Notes: generated by a model not told the origin, from the letters alone. Counted from the stretch's first letter, positions 1 through 8,411 are shown. The stretch is 64,000 bases of DNA from Neisseria chenwenguii (GCF_002216145.1 NZ_CP022278.1:1550001-1614000), one strand, 5' to 3'. Made by a program: numbers and translations.

Positions 1-65
1 CAGCGGTTTATACCTGCGATTTGTCGCACGATTATGTGTCGATTAACGCGGACTACCGCTCGTAA
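1..65 (+). CDS. argJ: ArgJ, C-terminal end (partial)
   Basis: Only the last 20 codons and the TAA stop (63-65) lie in the window. The frame reads a tail containing CDLSHDYVSINADYRS, which matches the conserved C-terminus of the bifunctional glutamate N-acetyltransferase / amino-acid N-acetyltransferase ArgJ of arginine biosynthesis (families end in a similar DLxxDYVxINAxYR motif). The call rests on that short motif from memory. An inverted DUS pair follows it as a likely terminator. Confidence 0.7.
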   Translation, partial: AVYTCDLSHDYVSINADYRS

Positions 66-71
66 CGGCTG

Positions 72-120
72 AGGCCGTCTGAAAAAGTTTTGGTGTTTGG
101 GAACTGTTTTCAGACGGCCT
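72..120 (+). terminator. Inverted DUS pair, terminator-like
   Basis: AGGCCGTCTGAAAA and its complement TTTTCAGACGGCCT are separated by about 20 bases directly behind the argJ stop. Inverted DUS pairs commonly serve as neisserial terminators and uptake sites. Confidence 0.65.
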
Positions 121-156
121 TATCATCCGCAACATCAAGAGAATGGAGTAAATAAA

Positions 157-1146
157 ATGTCCTACAAACTCAATGAATTGGAAAATCCGAAACCGCAGTC
201 TTCAAGCGGAAATTGGGAGCGTGATACATTGCGCGACGTACTGCTCGAAGCCTACAAAGAACAGCGCCGCGCCCGAATCTGGCGCAATATCTGGCGCGGC
301 GTGGCGGCGCTGCTGTTTCTCGGCTTCTTAGGCGCAGTCAGCAGCAGTGGCGACAGCAAGAGCCCGATGATGCAGATGCAGGCATCGGAAAAACATACCG
401 CGCTGATCAGCCTCAACGGCGTCATCGGCGGCGGTTTCGACGACCAGGTCAAAATGCTGCGCGACAGCATGGAGGCGGTCTATAAAAACGGCAAGGCCCA
501 AGCCATCATTATCCGCGCCAACAGTCCCGGTGGCTCGCCCGTCGTTTCCAGTATCGCCTTTAATGAAATCCGCCAACTCAAGGCACAACATCCGAAAATC
601 CCCGTGTATGTCGTGGCGGAAGACATGTGCGCTTCGGGCTGTTACTACATCGCCGCGGCAGCGGACAAAATTTATGCCGACCCATCCAGCGTGGTCGGCA
701 GCATCGGCGTGATCGGTGGCGGTTTCGACGCGACCGGTCTGATGGACAAACTCGGCGTCAAACGCCGTCTGAAAATCGCCGGCAGCAACAAAGGCATGGG
801 CGACCCGTTTACGCCTGAAACGCCCGAACAAACCAAAATCTGGCAGCAGACTTTGGGCGACATCCACGCCGAATTTATCAAAGCGGTCAAACTCGGGCGT
901 GGAGGCCGTCTGAAAGACGCCGCCAATCCCGACGTGTTCAGCGGCCGCATCTATACCGGCGTTGAGGCGAAAAAAGTCGGCCTGATCGACGATTTCGGCA
1001 ACATTTACAGCGTCGCCCGCGATGTGGTGAAAACACCGAATCTGGTCAACTACACGCCCGAAGACGAATGGAGCAAACTGCTGGGCCGCAAATTCGGTGC
1101 GGAAGTAAAAGCGCAGGTTAAAGAGGCGCTGCACGGGATTTGGTAG
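157..1146 (+). CDS. S49 family signal-peptide peptidase-like protease (SppA/SohB type)
   Basis: A 329-residue inner-membrane serine protease of family S49. An N-terminal cytoplasmic stretch is followed by one membrane segment (about residues 40-58, LLFLGFLGAV) and then the protease domain. The nucleophile region ASGCYYIA and the downstream GSIGVIGG are typical of the family, and the lysine in GSNKGMG about 50 residues later is the likely general base of the Ser-Lys dyad. Family members degrade cleaved signal peptides or membrane fragments. I chose the ATG at 157 because AATGGAG precedes it and the protein then starts MSYKLNELEN; the frame is open up to 97, but that extension crosses the DUS terminator. 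The length fits single-domain S49 enzymes rather than the doubled E. coli SppA. Confidence 0.88.
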   Translation: MSYKLNELENPKPQSSSGNWERDTLRDVLLEAYKEQRRARIWRNIWRGVAALLFLGFLGAVSSSGDSKSPMMQMQASEKHTALISLNGVIGGGFDDQVKMLRDSMEAVYKNGKAQAIIIRANSPGGSPVVSSIAFNEIRQLKAQHPKIPVYVVAEDMCASGCYYIAAAADKIYADPSSVVGSIGVIGGGFDATGLMDKLGVKRRLKIAGSNKGMGDPFTPETPEQTKIWQQTLGDIHAEFIKAVKLGRGGRLKDAANPDVFSGRIYTGVEAKKVGLIDDFGNIYSVARDVVKTPNLVNYTPEDEWSKLLGRKFGAEVKAQVKEALHGIW

Positions 1147-1173
1147 GATTCGGCAAGATGCCCGATCTACGGT

Positions 1174-1260
1174 TATAGTGTAATGACTGAAAAAAACGAA
1201 ATATGTAGGCTGGGCTTCAGCCCGGCCTACTCAGTTTGGTTTTTTAGAAGTTTCACTATA
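1174..1260. repeat. 87-bp MITE-like element with TATAGTG ends
   Basis: The segment starts TATAGTGTAATGACTGAAAA and ends with the near-complement of that arm (TTTTTTAGAAGTTTCACTATA region), giving terminal inverted repeats of about 22 bp. The ends resemble those of Correia elements (TATAGTGGATTAA). The centre is an imperfect palindrome, GTAGGCTGGGC...GCCCGGCCTAC (1205-1230). There is no coding capacity. Confidence 0.6.
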
Positions 1261-1295
1261 TGTTCCTGTTTTTTAAACAATTCAAGCAAAACCCC

Positions 1296-1330
1296 GATGC
1301 CGTCTGAAAGCTGTATTTTCAGACGGCATC
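1296..1330 (+). terminator. Inverted AT-DUS pair
   Basis: GATGCCGTCTGAAA and TTTCAGACGGCATC form a 14-bp stem. It sits between the S49 peptidase and the next gene, about 150 bp past the stop codon. Together with the MITE it accounts for most of the 332-base gap at 1147-1478; the rest shows nothing recognisable. Confidence 0.6.
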
Positions 1331-1478
1331 GGCTTGTCTGCCGTCTGTTTGCAGGCGGGCGGCGGCGGATTTGTCAGAATATCCCGCCTGCTCTGTCTAA
1401 TCCTATATACGGCCGTCTGCAAACAAGCGCCGCGGCTGTATACGGCATCGACAGATTAACCAAAGACGGGAGTATGAA

Positions 1479-1931
1479 ATGAAAACATTGTGCCAACGGT
1501 TTCAACAATCCGACATCGACATCGCCGTATTGCGTTTTTCCGTTATCTTTATCATTGCGCTGTTCGGTATCTACAAATGGTTTGATTTTGAGGTTGAGGC
1601 GCTCAAGCCGCTGATTTCCGGCTCTTGGCTCAATTTCCTTTACACGCTGTTCGGTTTTCACGGCGCCAGCTATTTTCTCGGCGTCGTCGAGGGCATCGCC
1701 TATATCGCGCTGGCGCTGGGTTATGTCAAACCCAAAATCGGCGTCGTCGGCGATTTGCTGGTCATCCTCATCGGCGTGGTGACGCTGAGCACGCTGCCAC
1801 AGGTGGGTATGGACAGCTTTATCGTGAAAGACATCATCCTGCTGGGCGCGGGGCTGGTGTTGTTGAAACATGATTTCGGTAAGGTCAAAAAAGCGCAGGT
1901 CATCCCGGTTGTAAAAAATATAGTGGAGTGA
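1479..1931 (+). CDS. YkgB/DUF417 family membrane protein
   Basis: A 150-residue hydrophobic protein with four predicted membrane segments (about residues 18-33, 62-82, 86-104 and 113-130). It resembles the DUF417/YkgB family of small inner-membrane proteins; the motifs FGIYKWFDFEVEALKPLI and GASYFLGVVEG fit that family. Its function is unknown; E. coli relatives are linked to reactive chlorine or oxidant stress. Start ATG 1479 follows GGGAGT. It stands alone and is followed by an inverted DUS pair. Confidence 0.75.
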   Translation: MKTLCQRFQQSDIDIAVLRFSVIFIIALFGIYKWFDFEVEALKPLISGSWLNFLYTLFGFHGASYFLGVVEGIAYIALALGYVKPKIGVVGDLLVILIGVVTLSTLPQVGMDSFIVKDIILLGAGLVLLKHDFGKVKKAQVIPVVKNIVE

Positions 1932-1970
1932 ATGAAAAACGCAAACTGCGCAGGCAGGGCGCCTGCCTCA

Positions 1971-2020
1971 GCAAATCAAATGCCGTCTGAAAACAGATGT
2001 TCAGACGGCATTTGATTTGC
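1971..2020. terminator. Inverted AT-DUS pair between convergent genes
   Basis: GCAAATCAAATGCCGTCTGA pairs with TCAGACGGCATTTGATTTGC over about 20 bp. It lies between the YkgB-like gene (+) and the lipoprotein gene (-) and could end transcription from both sides. Confidence 0.7.
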
Positions 2021-2028
2021 GGGGCGTG

Positions 2029-2801
2029 TTACTCCGCCGCTTTGCGTGCCCGACAGCTCCAGTTCCAAACCGAGCGTTTGCATTGCAGGTGGCCGACGCA
2101 TTGCAGTTTGGTTACAGGGGGTGACGGACGGGACATCGCCTTCGCGCATGTTGAGGATGTCGGACGGGGTAATCCATTCGGGCTCGGTGTCGGTCAGCGG
2201 TTTGTAGGCGCGGTTGAAGGCTTCGACGACGAATTGCGAGCAGAAAAAGCGGCTGCTGTTGAACGGGGTAATCTGCACGACTGCCATCGAGCTGAGGCAG
2301 AAGAGGCGGATGTGGCGCGGGATGACGGGCAGGTCGCAGGCGCGGCGGGTGATGGAGTAGGGGATGTGTTTGATGATGCCGAAGGGATTGTAGCGGCTGC
2401 CTTGGTGTTGGCGGGCGAAGGTGCGGATTTTTTCAACGGCGCCATCGTCAAGGTCAGGCCGTCTGAAAACGGCGGTCAGGTTGGTTTCTTTGAGCGCCTG
2501 CGCCGACGGCTTCGGCGATTTCTCCGCTGCCCGGGTAAATCAGGGTATGGCTGACGGCGGAACGGTTAAACAGGCGCACGTTGACGGAAACCAGACTGCG
2601 CTCGGAGGAAAACAGAATATCGCCCGCGCGCAGGTCGCGTTCGGTAATGGTTTTCAGGCCTTCGGACGGAATGGTGCCGACGCGGCGGGTTTGTAAAACA
2701 TAGCGGGGCTGGCCTTGCGGGGCGGTGCGTTTCTGCCATTCGGCGGCGCAGGCGGAAAGGAGGAAGAGGGCGAGGATGGCGGCAACGGGCAAGGTTTTCA
2801 T
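2029..2801 (-). pseudogene. YiiX/YebB-type amidase-like lipoprotein, frameshifted
   Basis: The product starts at 2801 with a lipoprotein signal ending in the lipobox LLSAC. SHTLIY (likely catalytic His) and FFCSQFVVEAF (likely catalytic Cys) fit the permuted papain-like YiiX/YebB group of cell-wall or lipid amidases. The frame breaks at about 2494, where GGCGCTC replaces an expected GGCGTC (one extra base), so translation stops at 2454. A second extra base in a C run near 2109 would put the C-terminus in a frame ending TAA at 2029, just before the terminator; without it the frame runs through the terminator to 1976. Removing both bases gives a continuous 256-residue protein. I cannot tell genuine decay from assembly error. 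Confidence 0.7.
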
Positions 2802-2842
2802 GCTTTGTGTGGTGCTTGCGCAAATTTTTCAGACGGCATGTG

Positions 2843-3733
2843 TTACAGCTTTTCCATTTTTTCGGTGAGAAAATCAATAAAACTGCGCACTTTCGCGCTT
2901 AAAAACGCGCGGTCGACGTAGGCGGCGTTGAGCGGGTTGCCGGGCAAGTCATAATCGGGCAACAGGTGCACGAGGCGGCCTTGCTGCAAATCCTGTTCGA
3001 CCGCCAAATGCGGCTGCACGCCAATGCCCGCGCCGGCGGCGGCCAGCTCGCGGATCATCAAGGTGTTGTCGGTCTGAATCACGGGCGTGAGGGTGATGTC
3101 GGAGGTCCGGCCGCTTTCGCGGTGGGTCAGCGTGAGGTGGCGCATATCGGTATAAGAGGGCAGAACGGCCTGATGGAGCACCAAATCTTCGGGCGTTTCG
3201 GGTGTGCCGTGTTCGGCCAGATAGGCGGGCGAAGCGACGATGACGAAACGGATTTCGGCCAGCGGGCGCACAATCAGCGAGGGTGCGGGCGTTTTGGAAA
3301 CGCGCAGGGCGAGGTCGAAGCCTTCGGCAATCAGGTCGATGTGGCGGTTGTCGAGTACCAAATCGAGGGAAACTTCGGGATAAAGGTGGCGGTATTCGGT
3401 CAGCCAGCCGCTTAAAAGTGGGTTGGCAAACCAAAGCGGCATGGTCACGCGCAACTGCCCCTGCGGTTTGTCGACACCGCCGGCGGCTTTTTGCGCGGCG
3501 GTGTCGAGCGTGTCGAGCGCGTAGCTGCATTGGCGGTAGTATTCTTCGCCCGCTTCGGTAAGGTGGAGGCTGCGGCTGTTGCGGTGCAGCAGCTTGGCTT
3601 TGACGGTGTTTTCCAGATGGCTGATGTGTTTGCTTGCCATCGCCACGGAAATATCAAGCTGTTCGGCAGCGCGGGTAAAGCTGCCGCTTTGCACGACTTG
3701 GCGGAAAATTTTCAGGCTGAGCAAGGTGTCCAT
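2843..3733 (-). CDS. LysR-family transcriptional regulator
   Basis: A 296-residue LysR-type regulator. The N-terminal winged helix-turn-helix (about residues 1-60; FTRAAEQLDISVAMASKHI is the recognition region) is followed by a LysR substrate-binding domain from about residue 90. It is transcribed divergently from the doxX-nitroreductase pair, with about 100 bp between the two starts, the classic arrangement for a LysR protein controlling its neighbour. It is not CrgA: the sequence differs clearly from that meningococcal regulator as I remember it. Its inducer is unknown. The start at 3733 gives the usual family N-terminus. Confidence 0.9.
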   Translation of the reverse strand: MDTLLSLKIFRQVVQSGSFTRAAEQLDISVAMASKHISHLENTVKAKLLHRNSRSLHLTEAGEEYYRQCSYALDTLDTAAQKAAGGVDKPQGQLRVTMPLWFANPLLSGWLTEYRHLYPEVSLDLVLDNRHIDLIAEGFDLALRVSKTPAPSLIVRPLAEIRFVIVASPAYLAEHGTPETPEDLVLHQAVLPSYTDMRHLTLTHRESGRTSDITLTPVIQTDNTLMIRELAAAGAGIGVQPHLAVEQDLQQGRLVHLLPDYDLPGNPLNAAYVDRAFLSAKVRSFIDFLTEKMEKL

Positions 3734-3833
3734 GTTTTCTTGTTTGGAAAAAGTATGTCAATGAAAGCAGTATATATTAACTTTTAAACACCATCTATAC
3801 TGCCAACCTGTCTGATTAACGAGAAAAAACAAC

Positions 3834-4235
3834 ATGAATTTCCTCACACGCTTCCAACCGGTTCTGCTTTCCGTATTGCGCATCGCCGCAGCCTATATGT
3901 TTATGCTGCACGGCTCGGCCAAACTGTTTGCCCTGCCGCACGTCGAAATGTTCGACAATCTACAAATCCTCTCGCTTTACGGCGCGGCGGGTATCTTGGA
4001 ATTTTTCGGCGGCCTGCTGCTGCTTTTGGGTTTGTTTACCCGCCCCGTAGCGTTTATTCTGTCAGGTCAGATGGCAGTTGCCTACTTTATGGCGCACGCC
4101 TCTGAAGCGCCGCTGTTTCCCTTGTTGAACGGCGGCGAAGCAGCCGCGCTGTTCAGCTTTATTTTCATCTATATCGCCGCAGCAGGCGGCGGCGCGTGGG
4201 CTTTGGATAATAAGTTCGCGAAAAACAAATTCTGA
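3834..4235 (+). CDS. DoxX family membrane protein
   Basis: A 133-residue protein with four membrane segments. The DoxX signature regions LRIAAAYMFMLHGSAKLF and GILEFFGGLLLLLGLFTRP are present. DoxX proteins sit in the inner membrane and are often found beside oxidoreductases involved in oxidant or quinone stress, but their molecular role is poorly defined. The gene is 22 bp upstream of a nitroreductase-family gene on the same strand and divergent from a LysR gene, so a two-gene regulated operon is likely. Start ATG 3834 follows GAGAAAAA. Confidence 0.87.
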   Translation: MNFLTRFQPVLLSVLRIAAAYMFMLHGSAKLFALPHVEMFDNLQILSLYGAAGILEFFGGLLLLLGLFTRPVAFILSGQMAVAYFMAHASEAPLFPLLNGGEAAALFSFIFIYIAAAGGGAWALDNKFAKNKF

Positions 4236-4257
4236 AATTTCCCTGAAAGGTAAAACG

Positions 4258-4863
4258 ATGTCTTATCAAAACGTCCAACAGGCGGCCGAAACCCGCCGCA
4301 GCATTTACGCTTTAAACAAAAACCTGCCGATCGGCAACGCCGAAGTGCAGAAAATCATCGAACACGCCGTATTGCACACCCCGTCTTCGTTCAACTCGCA
4401 ATCTACCCGCGTCGTCGTATTGTTTGGCGCAGAACACGAAAAAGTGTGGGGCTTTGTCGAAGATACTTTGCGCGCCATCGTACCCGCCGACAAATTCGAG
4501 CCGACCGCGCAAAAGCTGGCAATGTTCAAAGCCGGCGCGGCGACTGTATTGTTTTTTGAAGACCAAGACGTCGTCAAAGGCTTGCAGGAACAGTTCCCCG
4601 CTTATGCGGAAAACTTCCCCGTTTGGGCTGACCACGCCAACGCCATGCACCAATACGCCGTTTGGACCACGTTGGCCGCCGCAGGCGTAGGCGCCAATCT
4701 GCAACACTACAATCCACTGCCGGATGCCGCCGTCGCCAAAGAATACGACCTGCCCGAAAGCTGGAAACTGCGCGCGCAAATGGTCATCGGCGGCATCGAA
4801 GCCTCCGCCGGCGAAAAAACCTTCCAGCCGTTGGAAGCACGTTTGAAAGTGTTCGGCGCATAA
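4258..4863 (+). CDS. Nitroreductase family protein (Frm2/Hbn1-like)
   Basis: A 201-residue nitroreductase-fold flavoprotein. The N-terminal ETRRSIYALNKNLPI and HTPSSFNSQSTRVVVLFG motifs match the FMN-binding start of the family, and YAVWTTLAAAGVGANLQHYNP is the conserved C-terminal helix region. The sequence is closest in style to the fatty-acid-repression-mutant (Frm2/Hbn1/YdgI-like) subgroup, which reduces nitro compounds or quinones using NAD(P)H. It follows doxX by 22 bp, with AAAGG before the ATG, so the two are probably co-transcribed. The physiological substrate cannot be read from sequence. Confidence 0.88.
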   Translation: MSYQNVQQAAETRRSIYALNKNLPIGNAEVQKIIEHAVLHTPSSFNSQSTRVVVLFGAEHEKVWGFVEDTLRAIVPADKFEPTAQKLAMFKAGAATVLFFEDQDVVKGLQEQFPAYAENFPVWADHANAMHQYAVWTTLAAAGVGANLQHYNPLPDAAVAKEYDLPESWKLRAQMVIGGIEASAGEKTFQPLEARLKVFGA

Positions 4864-4905
4864 AGATTTTTTCATTGGTTTATTGATTGGTTGAAGTGAA
4901 AGGCT

Positions 4906-4936
4906 AAAGGCCGTCTGAAAATTTCAGACGGCCTTT
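4906..4936 (+). terminator. Inverted AG-DUS pair
   Basis: AAAGGCCGTCTGAAA and its complement are separated by only about one base, downstream of the nitroreductase gene. A perfect hairpin. Confidence 0.7.
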
Positions 4937-4995
4937 CCGTTTTTAAAAAACAAATTGAGAATGTCGGGTTTCGGTCGCAGTCTGCACCAAAACTT

Positions 4996-5039
4996 CAGGC
5001 CGTCTGAAAAACCTGCAACCCAAGTTTTCAGACGGCCTG
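4996..5039 (-). terminator. Inverted AG-DUS pair behind ffh
   Basis: CAGGCCGTCTGAAAA and TTTTCAGACGGCCTG flank an 14-base loop, 14 bp past the ffh stop codon on the minus strand. Confidence 0.7.
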
Positions 5040-5053
5040 TGGTTCAAAACGGC

Positions 5054-6424
5054 TTACAGACCGGGAAACATTCCCTTCATGCCTTTCATGCCTTTGGCCA
5101 TGCGCATCAGTTTGGCCATGCCGTTGCCGCTGAACATTTTCATCATCTGCTGCGACTGCTCAAACTGCTTGAGCATTTTGTTGACTTCCTGAACATTCGT
5201 TCCTGCGCCCGCAGCGATGCGGCGTTTGCGGCTGGCTTTGATCAGTGCGGGATTGGCACGTTCTTTCGGGGTCATGGAATTGATGATGGCTTCCACTTTG
5301 CCCATTGCTTTTTCAGCCGTTCCCTCGGGAATCTGCTTCGACATCTGGCCGAGTTCGCCCGGCATTTTCGACATCAGGCTTTCCAGTCCGCCCATGTTGC
5401 GCATTTGCTGGATTTGGTCTTTAAAGTCATTCAAATCAAAGCCCTTGCCTTTTTGCAGCTTTTTCGCCATTTTGGCGGCAGCTTCTTCGTCTATGCCTTT
5501 TTGAACGTCTTCAATCAGGCTCAAAACGTCGCCCATGCCCAAAATGCGGCTGGCGATGCGGTCAGGGTGGAAGGGCTCAAGGCCGGTGACTTTTTCGCCG
5601 ATACCGATAAATTTAATCGGTTTTCCGGTAACGTGGCGCACCGACAAGGCCGCACCGCCGCGCGAATCGCCGTCCATTTTGGTCAGAACCACACCGGTCA
5701 GCGGCAGCGCTTCGTTAAATGCCTGCGCGGTATTGACGGCGTCTTGGCCGAGCATGGCATCGACGACAAACAGGGTTTCAATCGGATTAACCGCTGCGTG
5801 CAGCGCTTTGATTTCGTTCATCATTTCTTCGTCAATCGCCAAGCGGCCGGCGGTATCGACCATTAAAACGTCGTAGAAATGTTTTTTGGCGTAATCGACG
5901 GCGGCGCAGGCGATTTCGACGGGCTGCTGGCTGGTGTCGGACGGAAAAAAGTCGATGCCGACCTGTTCGGCCAGCAGGCGGAGCTGTTCGATGGCGGCGG
6001 GGCGGTACACGTCGGCGGAAACGACCAAAACTTTTTTCTTCTGTTCGGTTTTCAGCAAACGCGCAAGTTTGCCGACGGTGGTTGTTTTACCCGCACCCTG
6101 CAAGCCGGCCATCAATACCACGGCCGGCGGGGAAACGGCCAAATCCAGCGTTTTGTTTTCTTTGCCCATCAAAGCGATAAGCTCATCGTTGACCACGCCG
6201 ATAAAGGCTTGATCGGGCGTCAGGCTGCCGACAACTTCGTGGCCGAGCGCCTTCTCTTTGACGTTGTTGATAAAATCTTTGACAACGGGCAGGGCGACGT
6301 CGGCTTCCAGCAAAGCCAAACGCACTTCGCGCAGGGCTTCTTTAATATTTTCTTCGGTCAGCTTGGATTGGCCGCGGATACTTTTGAGGACGCTGCTGAA
6401 GCGTCCGGTTAGGTTGTCTAACAT
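5054..6424 (-). CDS. ffh: Signal recognition particle protein Ffh
   Basis: A 456-residue SRP54-type GTPase that, with 4.5S RNA, delivers nascent membrane proteins to FtsY. The N-terminal helical bundle is followed by the G domain with GLQGAGKTTTVGKLA, DTAGRLAIDEEMM, TKMDGDSRGG and GIGEK, then a methionine-rich M domain ending MKGMKGMFPGL. The frame opens at 6454, but the family N-terminus MLDNLTGRFSSVL and a GAGGAAC ribosome site place the start at 6424. It stands alone, with an inverted DUS terminator behind it. The 4.5S RNA gene is not in this window. Confidence 0.97.
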   Translation of the reverse strand: MLDNLTGRFSSVLKSIRGQSKLTEENIKEALREVRLALLEADVALPVVKDFINNVKEKALGHEVVGSLTPDQAFIGVVNDELIALMGKENKTLDLAVSPPAVVLMAGLQGAGKTTTVGKLARLLKTEQKKKVLVVSADVYRPAAIEQLRLLAEQVGIDFFPSDTSQQPVEIACAAVDYAKKHFYDVLMVDTAGRLAIDEEMMNEIKALHAAVNPIETLFVVDAMLGQDAVNTAQAFNEALPLTGVVLTKMDGDSRGGAALSVRHVTGKPIKFIGIGEKVTGLEPFHPDRIASRILGMGDVLSLIEDVQKGIDEEAAAKMAKKLQKGKGFDLNDFKDQIQQMRNMGGLESLMSKMPGELGQMSKQIPEGTAEKAMGKVEAIINSMTPKERANPALIKASRKRRIAAGAGTNVQEVNKMLKQFEQSQQMMKMFSGNGMAKLMRMAKGMKGMKGMFPGL

Positions 6425-6574
6425 ATTGTTCCTCGTAAAACGGCGCAGTGGCAAAAGCTCAGGCCGTCTGAAAAGTTTGCCCTGTTCGGCGGGGCATTTT
6501 GGTAAAATAGAATCGGATTTATTTTACACCATCGCACGTCTTCAGACGAATGCGCACGTCAGGAAAGTTTGTTT

Positions 6575-7384
6575 ATGCCGGTTATTTTAATTTGCCTGCT
6601 GCTGGTGTATGCAGGATTGTCGGGTTTTGTCTGGTTTTACCATAAAAAACAGGCAGCGGGCGCCGAATATCCGATACGCGTCGAGCTGGCGGTTTTGGGC
6701 GTAGCGCTCTTGGCGCATGGCGCGGCGCTGATGGTGCCTGTTTTTCAGGATAAAGTGCTGATTACGGGCTTCGGCTATTCCGTCAGCCTGATTGCGTGGC
6801 TGATGCTGATGATGTATTGCTTGGGCAGCTTTTTCTACTGTCTGCGCGGTTTGCAGCTGCTGCTTTATCCGTGCGCAGCGTTTGTTTTGCTGCTGGGGCT
6901 GGTGTTCCCCGGGAAATTTATCGGCTATCAGATCAATGACCTGCCGTTTATGCTGCACGTCGGCACATCTATGCTGGCCTACGGGCTGTTCGGCATCGTA
7001 ACGCTGTTTGCCGTTTTGATTCTGCTGCTCAACCGTAGTCTGCACAAGCGTCGGTTTTCATCATTGGTCAGCTTCCTGCCGTCGCTCTTGAGTTTGGAAA
7101 AACTGATGTTTCAAGGGATGTTGGCAGGTTTCGTATTGCTGACTTATTCCGTCGTCAGTGGCACTTTTTTCGCCGAAAGCGTGTTCGGCAAACCCGTTAC
7201 GCTTACCCATAAAACCGTGTTCGGCATCTTATCGTGGCTGATTTACGGCGGACTGTTGCTCAAACACGGCATGACCGCATGGCGCGGCAAAAAAGCGGCA
7301 GTCTGGACGATTGTCGGATTTATCAGCCTGATGTTGGCTTATGTGGGCAGTAAATTTGTATTGGAAGTGGTGTTGAAAAAATAA
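6575..7384 (+). CDS. CcsA/YpjD-like cytochrome c assembly family membrane protein
   Basis: A 269-residue integral membrane protein with about eight hydrophobic segments. It carries the CcsA/YpjD family features LHVGTSMLAYGLFGIVTLFAV and the late SGTFFAESVFGKP..LTHKTVFGILSWLIYGGLL segment with conserved histidines. The family includes haem-handling cytochrome c biogenesis proteins, but stand-alone YpjD-like members next to ffh are common in beta- and gammaproteobacteria and have no assigned role. The ATG at 6575 follows AGGAAAG; a TTG two codons upstream keeps the frame open but is less likely. It is divergent from ffh and followed by an inverted DUS pair. Confidence 0.85.
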   Translation: MPVILICLLLVYAGLSGFVWFYHKKQAAGAEYPIRVELAVLGVALLAHGAALMVPVFQDKVLITGFGYSVSLIAWLMLMMYCLGSFFYCLRGLQLLLYPCAAFVLLLGLVFPGKFIGYQINDLPFMLHVGTSMLAYGLFGIVTLFAVLILLLNRSLHKRRFSSLVSFLPSLLSLEKLMFQGMLAGFVLLTYSVVSGTFFAESVFGKPVTLTHKTVFGILSWLIYGGLLLKHGMTAWRGKKAAVWTIVGFISLMLAYVGSKFVLEVVLKK

Positions 7385-7403
7385 GTTTTTTGAGAAATTG
7401 CAG

Positions 7404-7436
7404 AGGCCGTCTGAAAGCAATAATTTCAGACGGCCT
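7404..7436 (+). terminator. Inverted AG-DUS pair
   Basis: AGGCCGTCTGAAA and TTTCAGACGGCCT form a short-loop hairpin after the CcsA-like gene, ending four bases before the left end of the insertion sequence. Confidence 0.7.
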
Positions 7437-7439
7437 GGA

Positions 7440-8312
7440 TGTAGAAAATCATCGCGTTGTTTACACAACAGGCTGAGAAAAATAAGCCTTCGTCATCTCA
7501 AACGGCGTATTGTTCCAAGCCCCTGTACGGCTTAACCGTATTATAAAAGTTCACAAAGCGGCATAACTCCTTACGGCGGTGTTCGGGGTCGTCAACCGTC
7601 CGTTTGCCGTGCCGCATCTCCGTCAGCGTCCGAATCACGCGCTCGGCTTTGCCGTTGGTTTGCGGACGGGCAATGCGGGTGAACTTCTGAACGATGTTGT
7701 TTGACGGCAGGCAGCGCCGAACGGGAGGGAGCCGTTGCCTTTGTATTCCACCCCGTTGTCCGAATACGCACACCCGACAGTGTACGAGCAGCGGTCAATC
7801 GCATCGCGCAGCAGGAACTTGGCGGCACTTGAGGCGGTATGGTCGGGCAGGATGGCCGCGTACAGCTCGCGGGAATAGTCGTCGATGGCGGCAAACAGGT
7901 ACTCGGACGGGTCGGCAACGGTTTGTTTTTTCAGCCGCGGCAGCCGTTTGGTATCGAAATGCACCATTTCGCCGGGATAGGATTTGTTGTAGCGTCGGGC
8001 TTTCTTTTTGAGCTTTTCTTCGATTTCCCGTTCGACCTTAGCCAGCCGTTTGATGCCGTATTTTGCCTGTTTGAATCGGTTGTTGGAGCTTTTTTGCGGT
8101 ACCGGCAATCTGCCGCGGGCGGCTTTGAGGCCCCGGTAAACGGTAACCCTGTTGACGTTGTAGCGTCGGGATAACGAAGTGACGCTTTCTTTGTCTTGGG
8201 TGTGGGCCCGCCAAACGGCTTGACGGCTGTGCGGAGTGAGGCGGGTGGTTTTTGTGGATGTCCATAACAGTATTTTCTTTCGGATACTTAAACAAAGTTA
8301 GGTTTTTCTACA
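7440..8312 (-). mobile_element. IS481-like insertion sequence (decayed)
   Basis: An 873-bp element bounded by imperfect 23-bp inverted repeats: TGTAGAAAATCATCGCGTTG at the left, and at the right, on the opposite strand, TGTAGAAAAACCTAACTTTG. The TG ends and size fit the IS481 family. It carries one transposase gene with three frameshifts. No clear target duplication is visible. It lies between the terminator of the CcsA-like gene and the rRNA promoter region. Confidence 0.8.
7461..8265 (-). pseudogene. IS481-like transposase, three frameshifts
   Basis: The relic reads as a DDE integrase-type transposase. The N-terminal HTH region (RQAVWRAHTQDKESVTSLS) is followed by HFDTKRLPRL, FAAIDDYSRELYAAILPD, CAYSDNGVEYKG, RPQTNGKAERVIRTL and KELCRFVNFYNTVKPYRGL; the conserved acidic residues sit in the DTK, SDN and GKAE blocks. 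One extra base near 8247, one missing base in an A run near 7708 and one extra base near 7522 break the frame. Repairing them gives 267 residues ending TAYFSQPVV-like at 7461. Similar IS481-type transposases are widespread in Neisseria. Not expressed as a full protein in this form. Confidence 0.82.
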
Positions 8313-8411
8313 CTTCAGATTTTTTACGGGAGGTTGGGATTGGGGTGAAACAAAATACGTTTGTAAAACAGCGGGTTTGTATTTTTTGGTGAAATAGTTT
8401 CCGGGATATGG

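Noticed and set aside
1183..1482. 99-codon plus-strand ORF before the YkgB-like gene
   Set aside because: It runs through the 87-bp repeat and the DUS hairpin, has no ribosome site and no family resemblance.
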